Assembly (NCBI RefSeq): GCF_030651995.1
Contig: NZ_JAUSBN010000004.1
Location: forward strand, 1-64,000
Reading direction: 5' to 3'
DNA length: 64,000 nucleotides
DNA from: Reyranella sp.
GTDB taxonomy: Bacteria; Pseudomonadota; Alphaproteobacteria; Reyranellales; Reyranellaceae
The notes under the pieces are model-generated. The model did not search any database. It saw only the letters and a program-made list of their open reading frames with translations, and was not told where the DNA came from. A program made the position numbers and the translations under genes. Positions 42,781 to 52,155 of the stretch are shown here, piece after piece (position 1 is the stretch's first letter; each line of letters begins with the position of its first letter).

Positions 42781-43761
42781 TCATTGCCCCCGAGCCGCCC
42801 AATGCTCGAAATGCCGCTTCAGGGCCTCGGGAAGTTCACCAAAGAAGGCCGCATCGAGCGGATAGTGCGGCATCGTTTGCCGAACGGCGTCGAGCAGCGC
42901 GATGCCTTGCTTGCGGTCCTTGGGCTTCTTCTGGGGATTGCGCCCGGGCTTTTCGGCCATCCACAGTTTGTGAAGCGCAAACCAGCGTGGGTCCGGGACG
43001 ATCATGCGCGCGGCTTCCCCACCGTACACGCCAACCACCCGATCGATCGGGCGGCCGTTCAGCAGCCATTCCTGTTCCGGCAGCGCCACCGGGCGCGGCT
43101 TGTCGCGCGCCTGCTGCCCGCCGATCCGGCTGGGCGCCGAGAGGATTTCGACCTCGTAGGCCTTGGCATTGCGGGCCTGGAACGGACGTTCGGCGTTGAC
43201 GGTATAGGTCATGTCGACCTCCTTGAGCACTTTCCACAAGGTCGGGCGGGTCGTGTCCGCCGCGATCGCGGTCAGGGCCATGTCGAAGTCGAGTGTCGAA
43301 TCCGGCGCATCGCGGATGAAGGCATTGGCTTCGAGTGCATAGGCGACGAGTGCATTGGTGCCGACGACCATGGCCTGCTCGCCCAGAAACCGAATGCGAT
43401 CGGCCTCGCGCAGGATCTTGCCGGCTTCGGCGGGAAGCATTGGCAGGCGCAGCGCGCGGTAGAGACTGGCTTGCTCCTTGAGCGTCTTCTTGCTCTGGGC
43501 GAGGCGGTCCTTCAGTTCGGCCTTCCCGGTCTTGTAGGTCTCGAACTCGGCTTGCTTGTCGGGGTCGAGCGGTCCCTTGCTCCTCATGTTGCCGGCCCGG
43601 TCCGTCACCTCGTAGAGATACTCCCGGCCCGAGACCTCCTTGATCCGCATGTTGTAGGGGATGTCGTTCAGCGTGCGCAGTGTCTCCATCCAGACCTGAT
43701 AGGCCTGTTCGAGATTTACGATGACCCGCGCCTGTTCATCGGAGAATGCTTCGAGCGCCAT
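42781..43761 (-). CDS. GSU2403-like nucleotidyltransferase-fold protein
   Basis: FLGEQAMVVGTNALVAYALEANAFIRDAPDSTLDFDMAL ... HKLWMAEKPGRNPQKKPKDRKQGIALLDAV. Confidence 0.75.
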   Translation of the reverse strand: MALEAFSDEQARVIVNLEQAYQVWMETLRTLNDIPYNMRIKEVSGREYLYEVTDRAGNMRSKGPLDPDKQAEFETYKTGKAELKDRLAQSKKTLKEQASLYRALRLPMLPAEAGKILREADRIRFLGEQAMVVGTNALVAYALEANAFIRDAPDSTLDFDMALTAIAADTTRPTLWKVLKEVDMTYTVNAERPFQARNAKAYEVEILSAPSRIGGQQARDKPRPVALPEQEWLLNGRPIDRVVGVYGGEAARMIVPDPRWFALHKLWMAEKPGRNPQKKPKDRKQGIALLDAVRQTMPHYPLDAAFFGELPEALKRHFEHWAARGQ

Positions 43762-43764
43762 GGA

Positions 43765-43878
43765 TTACCCTGCAAATTCTGTATCTAACAATATGCAGGG
43801 TAAATACTTATATTTCAATGATTACCCTGCATATTATACATTTCTCTATTTTGCAGGGTAAATCGGAGAAATTACCCT
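43765..43878. promoter_or_regulatory. operator array: four perfect TTACCCTGCA copies in alternating orientation plus a partial fifth
   Basis: TTACCCTGCA at 43765 and 43822; reverse complement TGCAGGGTAA at 43794 and 43852; partial TTACCCT at 43872. Confidence 0.75.
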
Positions 43879-44056
43879 CTCGAACGAAATGACCGAAATA
43901 AACGAAACATTCGAAGCCGATGCCGCACCCTCGAATTCGCCGCGAATGGTTCTCATTTCTGGGCATGCGCGGCCGGCAGCGCGTTTCCGGCGCCGGGCAC
44001 GGGTTCGCGCCGACGGCGCGGGATGCCGGCGCGTTCGGAATCGATTCAGGCACTTG

Positions 44057-44166
44057 CCTCATCCTGAGGAGCGCCGCGAAGCGGCGCGTCTCGAAGGATG
44101 GGTACGAGCACCGCATCTGTTGCCCATCCTTCGAGACGGCTGCTGCGCAGCCTCCTCAGGATGAGG
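44057..44166. repeat. palindromic repeat element, second family (fold-back)
   Basis: CCTCATCCTGAGGAGCGCCGCGAAGCGGCGCGTCTCGAAGGATGGG ... CCCATCCTTCGAGACGGCTGCTGCGCAGCCTCCTCAGGATGAGG. Confidence 0.8.
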
Positions 44167-44585
44167 TTGTAGGGGTAAACCTGGCGCGGAGACTCAAGCG
44201 ACGTAACTCACATCACGTGGGAGCAGATCCCTCGCAAAGGCTCGGGATGACGGCCACGGGCCGTCACTCCCACTCGATTATTTCCTGTCGACATATCACA
44301 TTGATTTTATTCAAGAAAATAATTTCCTTAGACTTCTATACCGTCATGCACACCGTCAGAAAACGCCGCTGTTGAAAGCATTGAATTTTTTGGCCTGATC
44401 TCTGAGATGCGCCTTCCGCCATCTATCGCCAAGCCCGGCTAAGAAAGCCCGCGCAAGGCCCACTCAAATCGACCCCGCCGATTCCCCGCCTGAATAGCCG
44501 AGGTTAATGGCGACCTGTGAACTATACCGTCACGGCCGCCCCACCGCCCATGAGCGGCGCGCGCTACCCTCTTCGAAACAACCCG

Positions 44586-45344
44586 CTAACCAGACGCTTG
44601 CAACCGCTCGCGATGACGGGCCAGCCTCCGCCGATGTTCGTCGTTAAGCGAGATCGGCGAGCACCAGCGCAATTCGCTCCGTGCAGCTTCGCTCAGGGTT
44701 CGCGAGAGTTCTGGTTTGCCCTCGTCGTCAAAGGTCACAAGCGCGCGGTCGAAGGCGGCATCCCATAGGGCCGACAGAAGTAGTCCGTTGTGCACATCAA
44801 GCCGCTCGGCATCACTTTCGCAGTCCGCCCATGGGACGATGTGCGAGGCGCGCAGAAGGGCCGCATCGGAGATACCAGTAAGGGGGCAGCGTCCCTGCCA
44901 GTAATCCATCAGGCGCGCCCGAAATATGTCCTGGCCGATTCTCTGCACTACAAGCCGTTCGGCCTCAGTTGTTCGGGGCAGATCTGCGACGCAACGCTCA
45001 AACTCCCTTAGCGGTGCATCGGGCAGGCTGACACTTAATTCATATACGCGACGCAGCACCACGTAGAGCGCTCCGAGAGCCTCGAAAAAATAACGAGCGT
45101 GGCCGGGACCAGGAACGTCGGCGGCGGGTAAATCCAGTTCTTGGATGACGCCAAAATGGTCGAGGGCCAGAAACCACGGCCCTGACGGTGTTGTAGCAGC
45201 TACAAAAATTGAGCCCCTAGCGGTGGTCGAGCCGAAAGCCGCCCAACCCGCTTCTTCCCCGAGAACGCGACGGAAGCCACTCTGCGACGCGACCTTCTGG
45301 CACTCCTCGCGGACAACGAACGATTGAGGCGATTCGATTGTCAT
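44586..45344 (-). CDS. HNH endonuclease-domain protein (HNH_2-like)
   Basis: GRCPLTGISDAALLRASHIVPWADCESDAERLDVHNGLLLSALWDAAFDRALVTFDDEG. Confidence 0.85.
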   Translation of the reverse strand: MTIESPQSFVVREECQKVASQSGFRRVLGEEAGWAAFGSTTARGSIFVAATTPSGPWFLALDHFGVIQELDLPAADVPGPGHARYFFEALGALYVVLRRVYELSVSLPDAPLREFERCVADLPRTTEAERLVVQRIGQDIFRARLMDYWQGRCPLTGISDAALLRASHIVPWADCESDAERLDVHNGLLLSALWDAAFDRALVTFDDEGKPELSRTLSEAARSELRWCSPISLNDEHRRRLARHRERLQASG

Positions 45345-45368
45345 AGTTTCGGTCGCCTCCTCTGAGAA

Positions 45369-47345
45369 TCAGATGTCCATTCCAAACAGACGCATCTCCG
45401 CCGGCGTCGAGCTCATTCGAAGTCTTATATGATTGTCGCCCTGCAGCTCGGGCGGGGGAGCGGTAGTGGTCGTAACGATGTACTGGAAGCATGGTATTTC
45501 CACCTCTTTCTCCCATTGATGCACAAGGCTGAAGAGGCGGGCGTAGAGCTGCCCATCCAAGTCCGCTTCACGCGGACTGTCGTGAATGAGGAAGGCTGGC
45601 AGGTCGGCTTTCTCCTCAATAGCCATGTGCAAAGCGGCAAGGTCGAAGGCCACAATCTTGAGGGAGTCCAAGGCGGCGGTTGATACCTCACCTCGTCCCG
45701 AGAATTCGGCATCAACTTTCAAGCCGTGGCCATCCAGCTTGATGGTGCCTTCCACTCCGTCGGGGAGCCAGGCGGCCATGATCCCTTGGTATCTCTCCTC
45801 AAGCGTCCTGATGGCTGCCCGCGCCCGCGAGCGCCCCGACTCCAGCTGCGCGCGAACTGCTTCGAGCGCCGCAGTCCCCGGGGGTGTTGGTTTAGCGGCT
45901 GCTTCGGCTGCGCGCAGCGACCGCGCATCATCGAGTATTCGCCTCGATCGATAGATGCGGTCTTGGACCTCCTTCGCAGCCACCTGCGCGGTGCGGCTAG
46001 CGGTGTCAGCGGCTTTGGCCTCCGCCTCAAGTGCTTGCCGCCGAGGACCGAGCTGCTGAATCTGGGCTTCGACGCCCTTGGCCGCCTGTTCCGCACTGTT
46101 CGCCTCTGCGTCCAGCTCGGCGGCCCTCTTCTGCTTCTCAGCAATTGCGACCTTCAGCGCAGACAGGTCACATGCTTCGAGTGAAATGCCACACCCCTTC
46201 GCTCTGACCTCATCTATGCTGACTCTACAGACGGGGCAGACCCGGATCCGTCCCTGAGTGATATCGATCTCGCCCAAAGTTGCTTCGGAACGGTAACGCC
46301 CGGCTTCGTCCCGCTTGAAGCGCGTCTCGTTTTCGAACTTCTGTTGTTTCGCAATGAATACTCCGCGCTCCTCATTGAGTGCGTTCAGACGCCCGAAGAT
46401 CGAACTGACGTCGGGCGGCTTCGGCAGATCGGTTCGCATGGCGTCCGCCAATGCCCTCTCTGCCAACGAGACTAAGCCTTTCTGGTCGATGGTATCGTCG
46501 AAACCAACTTCATCGCCCACGCCCAATTCTAGCCTCACGGCTTTCAGACCATCGGCATACCGCTGCTGCTGATAAGCTTGGCGTCGCCGTTCATCCTCGA
46601 CAGCAGCCACGAGGTCTCGCTCGCGGCCGGCCGCCGCGCGCTCTTCCGCGTCGAGCGCGCGCAAAGCGAGGCGCACCATGGTCAGCTTAGCTGTTTCGCC
46701 CAGCACTTGTGCGCGTGAACGGGTTTGCGTCTGTGATGACCGCCACGCCAGAATGTCGGCAAGACGGCACTCCTGATCGCGCGTCAACCAAGCACGAAGG
46801 ACATCCCAGACTTGGTCATGGCTGACCTCAGGCGGCGTGACTCCTGCGATCGTCGGGAAAAAGGTGTCGATTAAGACAGGGTCGATGAATGTTTGATCCC
46901 CGTCGAGACGACCGCGCGCGATAGCCTCCTCTATGGACTCTGCTCGAACGGCGAACTCCCCGCCCAGAAATCCTAACGGGCGGACAATTACCCAGCATGC
47001 GCCATCGATTAGAACTTCCGCCGCTATCACGCCGTTCGGCAGCCTTGCCATGATCCGTGATCGCTGCGGATCGGTCGCATAGGCGGGCTCCCCCAGACAA
47101 GCTCGAAGCAAACGGCAGAAGGTTGTCTTGCCGCTGCCATGGGCCAAGGCGCGGTTGCCACTGCTCGACATATCCGGCGTCCAGATGATGTTGAGGCCGG
47201 GTTTCAACGACACGTCGCGGATGATGGTCTGCGGGTCCTTGAAGACGGCCAGCCGACGAAACCAAAACCGGGGCCCAGTGCGGCCTTCCGGCGCCATCGG
47301 CGGGTGCATCGTCGGGGCGAACAGGTCAGGCTGCGCCATGTCCAA
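45369..47345 (-). CDS. SMC/Rad50-like ATPase with zinc-hook-like motif
   Basis: P-loop AHGSGKTTFCRLLRACLG; coiled coil; central VCPVCRVSIDEVRAKGC; Walker-B-like FLIHDSPREADLDGQLY. Confidence 0.8.
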   Translation of the reverse strand: MDMAQPDLFAPTMHPPMAPEGRTGPRFWFRRLAVFKDPQTIIRDVSLKPGLNIIWTPDMSSSGNRALAHGSGKTTFCRLLRACLGEPAYATDPQRSRIMARLPNGVIAAEVLIDGACWVIVRPLGFLGGEFAVRAESIEEAIARGRLDGDQTFIDPVLIDTFFPTIAGVTPPEVSHDQVWDVLRAWLTRDQECRLADILAWRSSQTQTRSRAQVLGETAKLTMVRLALRALDAEERAAAGRERDLVAAVEDERRRQAYQQQRYADGLKAVRLELGVGDEVGFDDTIDQKGLVSLAERALADAMRTDLPKPPDVSSIFGRLNALNEERGVFIAKQQKFENETRFKRDEAGRYRSEATLGEIDITQGRIRVCPVCRVSIDEVRAKGCGISLEACDLSALKVAIAEKQKRAAELDAEANSAEQAAKGVEAQIQQLGPRRQALEAEAKAADTASRTAQVAAKEVQDRIYRSRRILDDARSLRAAEAAAKPTPPGTAALEAVRAQLESGRSRARAAIRTLEERYQGIMAAWLPDGVEGTIKLDGHGLKVDAEFSGRGEVSTAALDSLKIVAFDLAALHMAIEEKADLPAFLIHDSPREADLDGQLYARLFSLVHQWEKEVEIPCFQYIVTTTTAPPPELQGDNHIRLRMSSTPAEMRLFGMDI

Positions 47346-50300
47346 ACCTCGCCCAGATCACGTTGTCCTCCTGCGCAACAGCCGCGGTAAGGCTGCTGAC
47401 GTCGAGATCCCGAGTTGCTCGGATTACGAAGGCCGCGCGCTGAGCATCGGCTGAAGCGGCTTGCAGTCCGACTGAACTAAAGTGCGAACCTCGTGTCCAC
47501 GCCCCGTCGGCGCGTTCCTCCAACTGGCCTGAGGCGATCAGCGTCTCGAACATTGATCGCCACCCCGCGTTGATGGGCGGGCTCAATCGGATCGTACCTT
47601 GTGCCGGGCGCGCCTCCGAGCCGACAAGTCTGATCCATTGATTGCGATCGCTGGTTGCCAGCAGAGGCGTGAGCAGTGCGGGCTCTGCAAGACTTGCGAT
47701 CACGAAGCGCGCTCGTGTACCGTCGCTCGCGGAATCTATCTGCGAAAGCACGTACTGGGCTGCGTAGCGGAGGCGGTCTCGACCTTGAATGCTTGTCGGC
47801 CATGCCCATGCGGCGTCAAACAGGTCTTCGAGAGGCTGCAATGTAGTCGGCGCAGGTAGCGTGTCAGACGCCTTATCCGCGTTCATTCGCTTCCACGCCT
47901 CTAGCACCAAGCGTTCTGTGCGGTATTCGCCAAACTGGCGGGTCTCCCTATCCTTCAAAACACGGAAGGTTTCGGAAGGGTAGCCCACCCCTTTAGCCTT
48001 AGCTGGATCAAGGACGTAGAGGAGCTCTTCCTCTGTGAAACCGTATTTTTTAGCGAAAAAAGCGTCTAGCTCGGCACGGAGCTGGGCGCGTCGATCCTCG
48101 TTCCACGCGAATGGATGACCGGAATACCCCAGATCCTCTGCCCAAGGTTTCATGGCGTGGCTGGTATAGGTTAGCTCCAACACACGCGAGCTAAGGAAGT
48201 TGAGATCATCCATCGTGTAGGCGGATGGCGGAAGAACAGGAAACTGCTTCAAGTAAAAATACGTGAGAGAAGTCCCTCCGATTTTCTGTCGAGCTATGTA
48301 GTCAAATGATAAAGCTGTCATATTTGCAAGAAATGCAGCAGCAAGACGGGGCGGTTGGGCTAGGTAAAACAACGGCATTTTATGATTCGTGCCGACCTTC
48401 GGAAACACACTCGCAATTACCGTCCGCTCGACGCTTCGAAGTGCGATGTCCCGCCAACCCATGAGCCAGCTCGGTTGCTTAGCGTCGATTAATAGTTCAG
48501 CCAGAGCGAGCGCTTCTTTCGGACCCTCGGCGATGAGGATAAGATCCGCTTCTATCAGCGGCGTCTCGCGCTGCATCTCCCCACCGCTGACGAGCGTCTT
48601 GGGATCCATCAGGAAACGCTCGGCCGACACCTTCAGCGCGCCGCGCCAGTCCTGTGTGCGGCCGAGCAAGTGAAAAATGTCAGCCTCCCGCGCTTGGTGG
48701 CCTTTGAGGGCAGAAATGGCCCCGGCAAGCCAGGTAACGAGCGCCTTAAGCGCGGCTGCGCGGGCGGGTTCGTCCACATCGGCGTCCGTCTTGCGGCGTC
48801 CTTTCCCGCTGTCGCTGCGTGCAAGTCTCACGGCGCTTTTCAACGCCGTCGGTACACGGGCAGCGCGTAACCATACCTCCTCCTCCGGCACCCAGTAACG
48901 CGGTGACGGCTCGAATGTCGGTGTCCCTTTTTCGTCGAGGGTGCAATCGCGAGCACCTTCTTCTTCCTCCTGCGCACCGGCACCATAAGTCGCCCAGCGA
49001 TGATCGAAATGGTGGATCATCTTGGCTTCATAGAGCGGAACGCGACGCTCGACGCCCACCGCTGTCCCCCGGACCCAATCCGCTCCCTCGCGCAACCAGC
49101 CCTCAAGTTCCAGCTGCGAAGATGTGCGGAAGAAGCCGGAGTCACCAGACATGTGGAACATCGTTTGGAACGTGATGCCCCAGGGATTGATATCTCCGCC
49201 TTCTTCTTGCGGCCGTTCCTCGATCAACACCGGCGCCCGGGCGTAAAGCTTCGCCGTCAGCTCTGCATCGGCACGGGAACGAAAGACAGGAGCGGTCTTG
49301 GTATTGGGGTTAATGCGCGCAATTTCGTCTTCCGTTAACGCGAAACGGCGTTCGGGATACTCGATTTCATTGATGGCCTTTATGTCGAAGCAGAACTCCG
49401 CTGCCCTTGCGGTACCGCCCGTGCAAATTATGCAGAAAGATTTTCTGTCATCCGTCCCTCTAAACCATCCTCTAATTTCATAAAAACTGAATAGCGACTG
49501 AAGCTTTCTAGTTGAGACAAGATATCCGAAGAATGCGGATGTGAAGGAGTCAGTCGCAATTCCCGTCGGCACGATTACGCCCGCACGCCCGGTAGTTTTG
49601 ACGAGGCGCGAGAACAACTCCGCAAAAAGAGCATAGGTGTTGACATCGCCCCGCCCGGTGAGCGGATAGCGGTCGGATGAACGCGCAAATTCGCTAGCTG
49701 CTTCAGCCGCGCGCTTGGCGAAGACAAAATCCCGCCACAAGCGGCCATCTGCGCTGTCAGGATCAGCTTCTTCCAAGGTGTCAATCAACTTCTGCCGCGC
49801 CGCCTTGTTGAGCGCGCTGGCAATAGCGGGCGAGCGGGCGGCGAAGAACTCCTGTTCCTGGAGCTTGATCCGCTCCCATGGCGGGTTGCCGATAACGACA
49901 TCGAAGCCGCCATCGCGTTCCATGATTTCGGGGAATTCAATGAACCAATGGAAGGCGCTTACTTTCTCAGATGTCAGTCTTGCGCCTTGCCGTAGATGTT
50001 CGGGAGGTGCTTCGCCTCCGGCGGCTTGCCACACATGTTCAGTAAGTGGCATGGCGTCCGCGCCCATAGCGGCTTTCGGCATAAAGAAAGCCGCCATGTA
50101 AAAATTGGCCGAGATATAGAGATCGCTGGCGGTTTTCAGACTCTGCCAGTCCTGCGATGCACGCATGTCTGCAAAGCCAAGTGCTTTTGCCTCGACGCTC
50201 TCTAGATCGTCCTGCGCCATCTCCCGCAGCTTGTGATCCCGCTCAGTCAGAATTTCCGGCGGCGCCCAAGTACGGAACAATTGCGGATGATCTTTCGCCC

Positions 50301-52152
50301 GATCCCGCTGTTCCCTGTTTAGGCGGGCGTAGCGGCGGGAGAGTTCCTTATCGTCGCCGGTCAGCGGCTTGTAAGCCTCATCAGGCAATCCCGCTCGCAA
50401 CATCGATCGGCCAAAGACGCCGATCAAACTATCACCACAGCGAATCTGCGCATCAAAGAAGGCGAGCGGACGGCCCGGCTCAAGAGCTTCGATCCAAAGC
50501 GCCACCTTGGTCAACTCCACCGCCATGGGGTTACGGTCAACGCCGTAAAGGCAGCGGCAGGCGACCTCGCGCAGTGCATGGCGGAAGTCGGCGGCCGATG
50601 GAATCCCACCGGCGCGATGGCGGGCGACGCGAGTGGCGATGCGCCGTGCGGCCGCAAGCAGGAAATGACCAGAGCCGCACGCGGGGTCGATGACGGTCAA
50701 CCCCAATAGCTCCTCGGCAGGATCCGCCGCCTGCGCTTCTCGCTCATCCAGCACGGGATTGAGAGTGTTATCGAGCAGAAGCTGCACCAGGGTGTCGGGC
50801 GTGTAATAAGAGCCCGTCGTCTTCCGCTGGTTGCCCCGCTGCTCAGAGACTTCAGAAGCGAAGAAAAGAGTCTTACCGTCGTCGCCCAGTTGCGGTTGGA
50901 GTTCGAGCAAGGATTCGTAGACCGAACCTAACTCCTCGGTCTCCATCGCGCGCCAGTTCACCGGGACAATACCGGTTTTGTCGGACAGCCACGAGAGGCG
51001 GTAGAGTGTCTCCATGAACGCGCGATTGCGCAGGCGAGCGGTTTCTAAATGCGGCAGCATGTCGGCGCCGAAGAGCCCGCCAAGGGCGGGAAGTCCGAGC
51101 GCCTCCTGACCATGGGCAAGCGACCGGAAGACGATTTTGACGCCTTCGTAACGGTCGTGATGCTTGTCCCAAGTGATCGCGCGGACGCATTGTGCACGCA
51201 ACGCAGTCAGGCTGTAACCCTCAGCATAGAGCTTTCGGACGATCGATTTCACATTCTCGGGGTGAAGCAGATTCCGATCCTCTGCTACCATCAGGAAGAT
51301 CAAGCGATAGACGAGGCGTAGAAGCTCATTGAACCATTTGGTTAAGTCGACCTCACCGGACTTCAGCCGTGCAGCCAGATCGGGGTTGGCTTCCAAGAAG
51401 CCGGAGCCGAGCACTTTAAGCGCTGTTTCTACCTGGGCCGCCAGTCGATCGCGGACAGCCTCGCCTTCGCGTGAGCCGGCCTCACGCCAGCGTTCGAGCG
51501 CACAGTCGGTCGCGGATGTGTCCGCAACGCCGAACCGGGTTCGATGAATCAGCGACCAGAGAACAGCGAAAGAAGTGGCGTCCTCGTTCGTGAAAATCTG
51601 GGCAAGGTCGGCTTCGACATAGGCCGGCCGGGTTAACGAGGCGTTATCTCGCATGAGGCGGATGACGACACCATTAGTGACAAGACCCCAGACCGCATCG
51701 CCGTTGTCGTTGAGGTAATCCTGGAGCGCGAAAGCCGGAGACCGTGAACGGTCGGCGGAAAGCGTCGGACTACGTCTGTCGAGCTTTTCGTCGGAAGGCG
51801 GCACGACCACGATCGCAACACGGCTGCCCGCTAGGAAAGAAACTACACCGTCGGTCGAGACGAGATCGTCAAAGCCGAAGGTTTCCGCAAGGAAACCGCG
51901 CACGAAACGGCGTGTTGCTTCGACCGAGGGGTTCTCCAGTTTTGCGAAGGAGTCAAAATGAGACTGGCCGACACGAAAGGCGGTCGAGATCTCCTCGCGA
52001 ATGGTCAGCCCTTTGCGGATCCGGTAGTCTTCTTCCGTCTGCTCAGAGGCTTGTCCGCGGTCGATGTTCGCGACCATCGCCGGTGCGATGAGATTGCCTT
52101 CGAGTGTGAGCGAAGGCCAGGCCGAAACATCGGTGACGAGCTTGCGTGCCAT
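47326..52152 (-). CDS. large N6-adenine DNA methyltransferase (Eco57I/DrmMI-like)
   Basis: Motif I VIDPACGSGHFLLAAARRIA and motif IV FDVVIGNPPWERIK; 1608 aa. Confidence 0.88.
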   Translation of the reverse strand: MARKLVTDVSAWPSLTLEGNLIAPAMVANIDRGQASEQTEEDYRIRKGLTIREEISTAFRVGQSHFDSFAKLENPSVEATRRFVRGFLAETFGFDDLVSTDGVVSFLAGSRVAIVVVPPSDEKLDRRSPTLSADRSRSPAFALQDYLNDNGDAVWGLVTNGVVIRLMRDNASLTRPAYVEADLAQIFTNEDATSFAVLWSLIHRTRFGVADTSATDCALERWREAGSREGEAVRDRLAAQVETALKVLGSGFLEANPDLAARLKSGEVDLTKWFNELLRLVYRLIFLMVAEDRNLLHPENVKSIVRKLYAEGYSLTALRAQCVRAITWDKHHDRYEGVKIVFRSLAHGQEALGLPALGGLFGADMLPHLETARLRNRAFMETLYRLSWLSDKTGIVPVNWRAMETEELGSVYESLLELQPQLGDDGKTLFFASEVSEQRGNQRKTTGSYYTPDTLVQLLLDNTLNPVLDEREAQAADPAEELLGLTVIDPACGSGHFLLAAARRIATRVARHRAGGIPSAADFRHALREVACRCLYGVDRNPMAVELTKVALWIEALEPGRPLAFFDAQIRCGDSLIGVFGRSMLRAGLPDEAYKPLTGDDKELSRRYARLNREQRDRAKDHPQLFRTWAPPEILTERDHKLREMAQDDLESVEAKALGFADMRASQDWQSLKTASDLYISANFYMAAFFMPKAAMGADAMPLTEHVWQAAGGEAPPEHLRQGARLTSEKVSAFHWFIEFPEIMERDGGFDVVIGNPPWERIKLQEQEFFAARSPAIASALNKAARQKLIDTLEEADPDSADGRLWRDFVFAKRAAEAASEFARSSDRYPLTGRGDVNTYALFAELFSRLVKTTGRAGVIVPTGIATDSFTSAFFGYLVSTRKLQSLFSFYEIRGWFRGTDDRKSFCIICTGGTARAAEFCFDIKAINEIEYPERRFALTEDEIARINPNTKTAPVFRSRADAELTAKLYARAPVLIEERPQEEGGDINPWGITFQTMFHMSGDSGFFRTSSQLELEGWLREGADWVRGTAVGVERRVPLYEAKMIHHFDHRWATYGAGAQEEEEGARDCTLDEKGTPTFEPSPRYWVPEEEVWLRAARVPTALKSAVRLARSDSGKGRRKTDADVDEPARAAALKALVTWLAGAISALKGHQAREADIFHLLGRTQDWRGALKVSAERFLMDPKTLVSGGEMQRETPLIEADLILIAEGPKEALALAELLIDAKQPSWLMGWRDIALRSVERTVIASVFPKVGTNHKMPLFYLAQPPRLAAAFLANMTALSFDYIARQKIGGTSLTYFYLKQFPVLPPSAYTMDDLNFLSSRVLELTYTSHAMKPWAEDLGYSGHPFAWNEDRRAQLRAELDAFFAKKYGFTEEELLYVLDPAKAKGVGYPSETFRVLKDRETRQFGEYRTERLVLEAWKRMNADKASDTLPAPTTLQPLEDLFDAAWAWPTSIQGRDRLRYAAQYVLSQIDSASDGTRARFVIASLAEPALLTPLLATSDRNQWIRLVGSEARPAQGTIRLSPPINAGWRSMFETLIASGQLEERADGAWTRGSHFSSVGLQAASADAQRAAFVIRATRDLDVSSLTAAVAQEDNVIWARFGHGAA

Positions 52153-52155
52153 GGC

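Noticed and set aside
43765-43878. CRISPR-like array
   Set aside because: Only a 10-bp motif in alternating orientation with 18-20-bp spacers; better explained as an operator array
44057-44166. Possible tRNA or ncRNA because of strong folding
   Set aside because: It is a simple long inverted repeat with nested hairpins and has no tRNA cloverleaf or T-loop consensus
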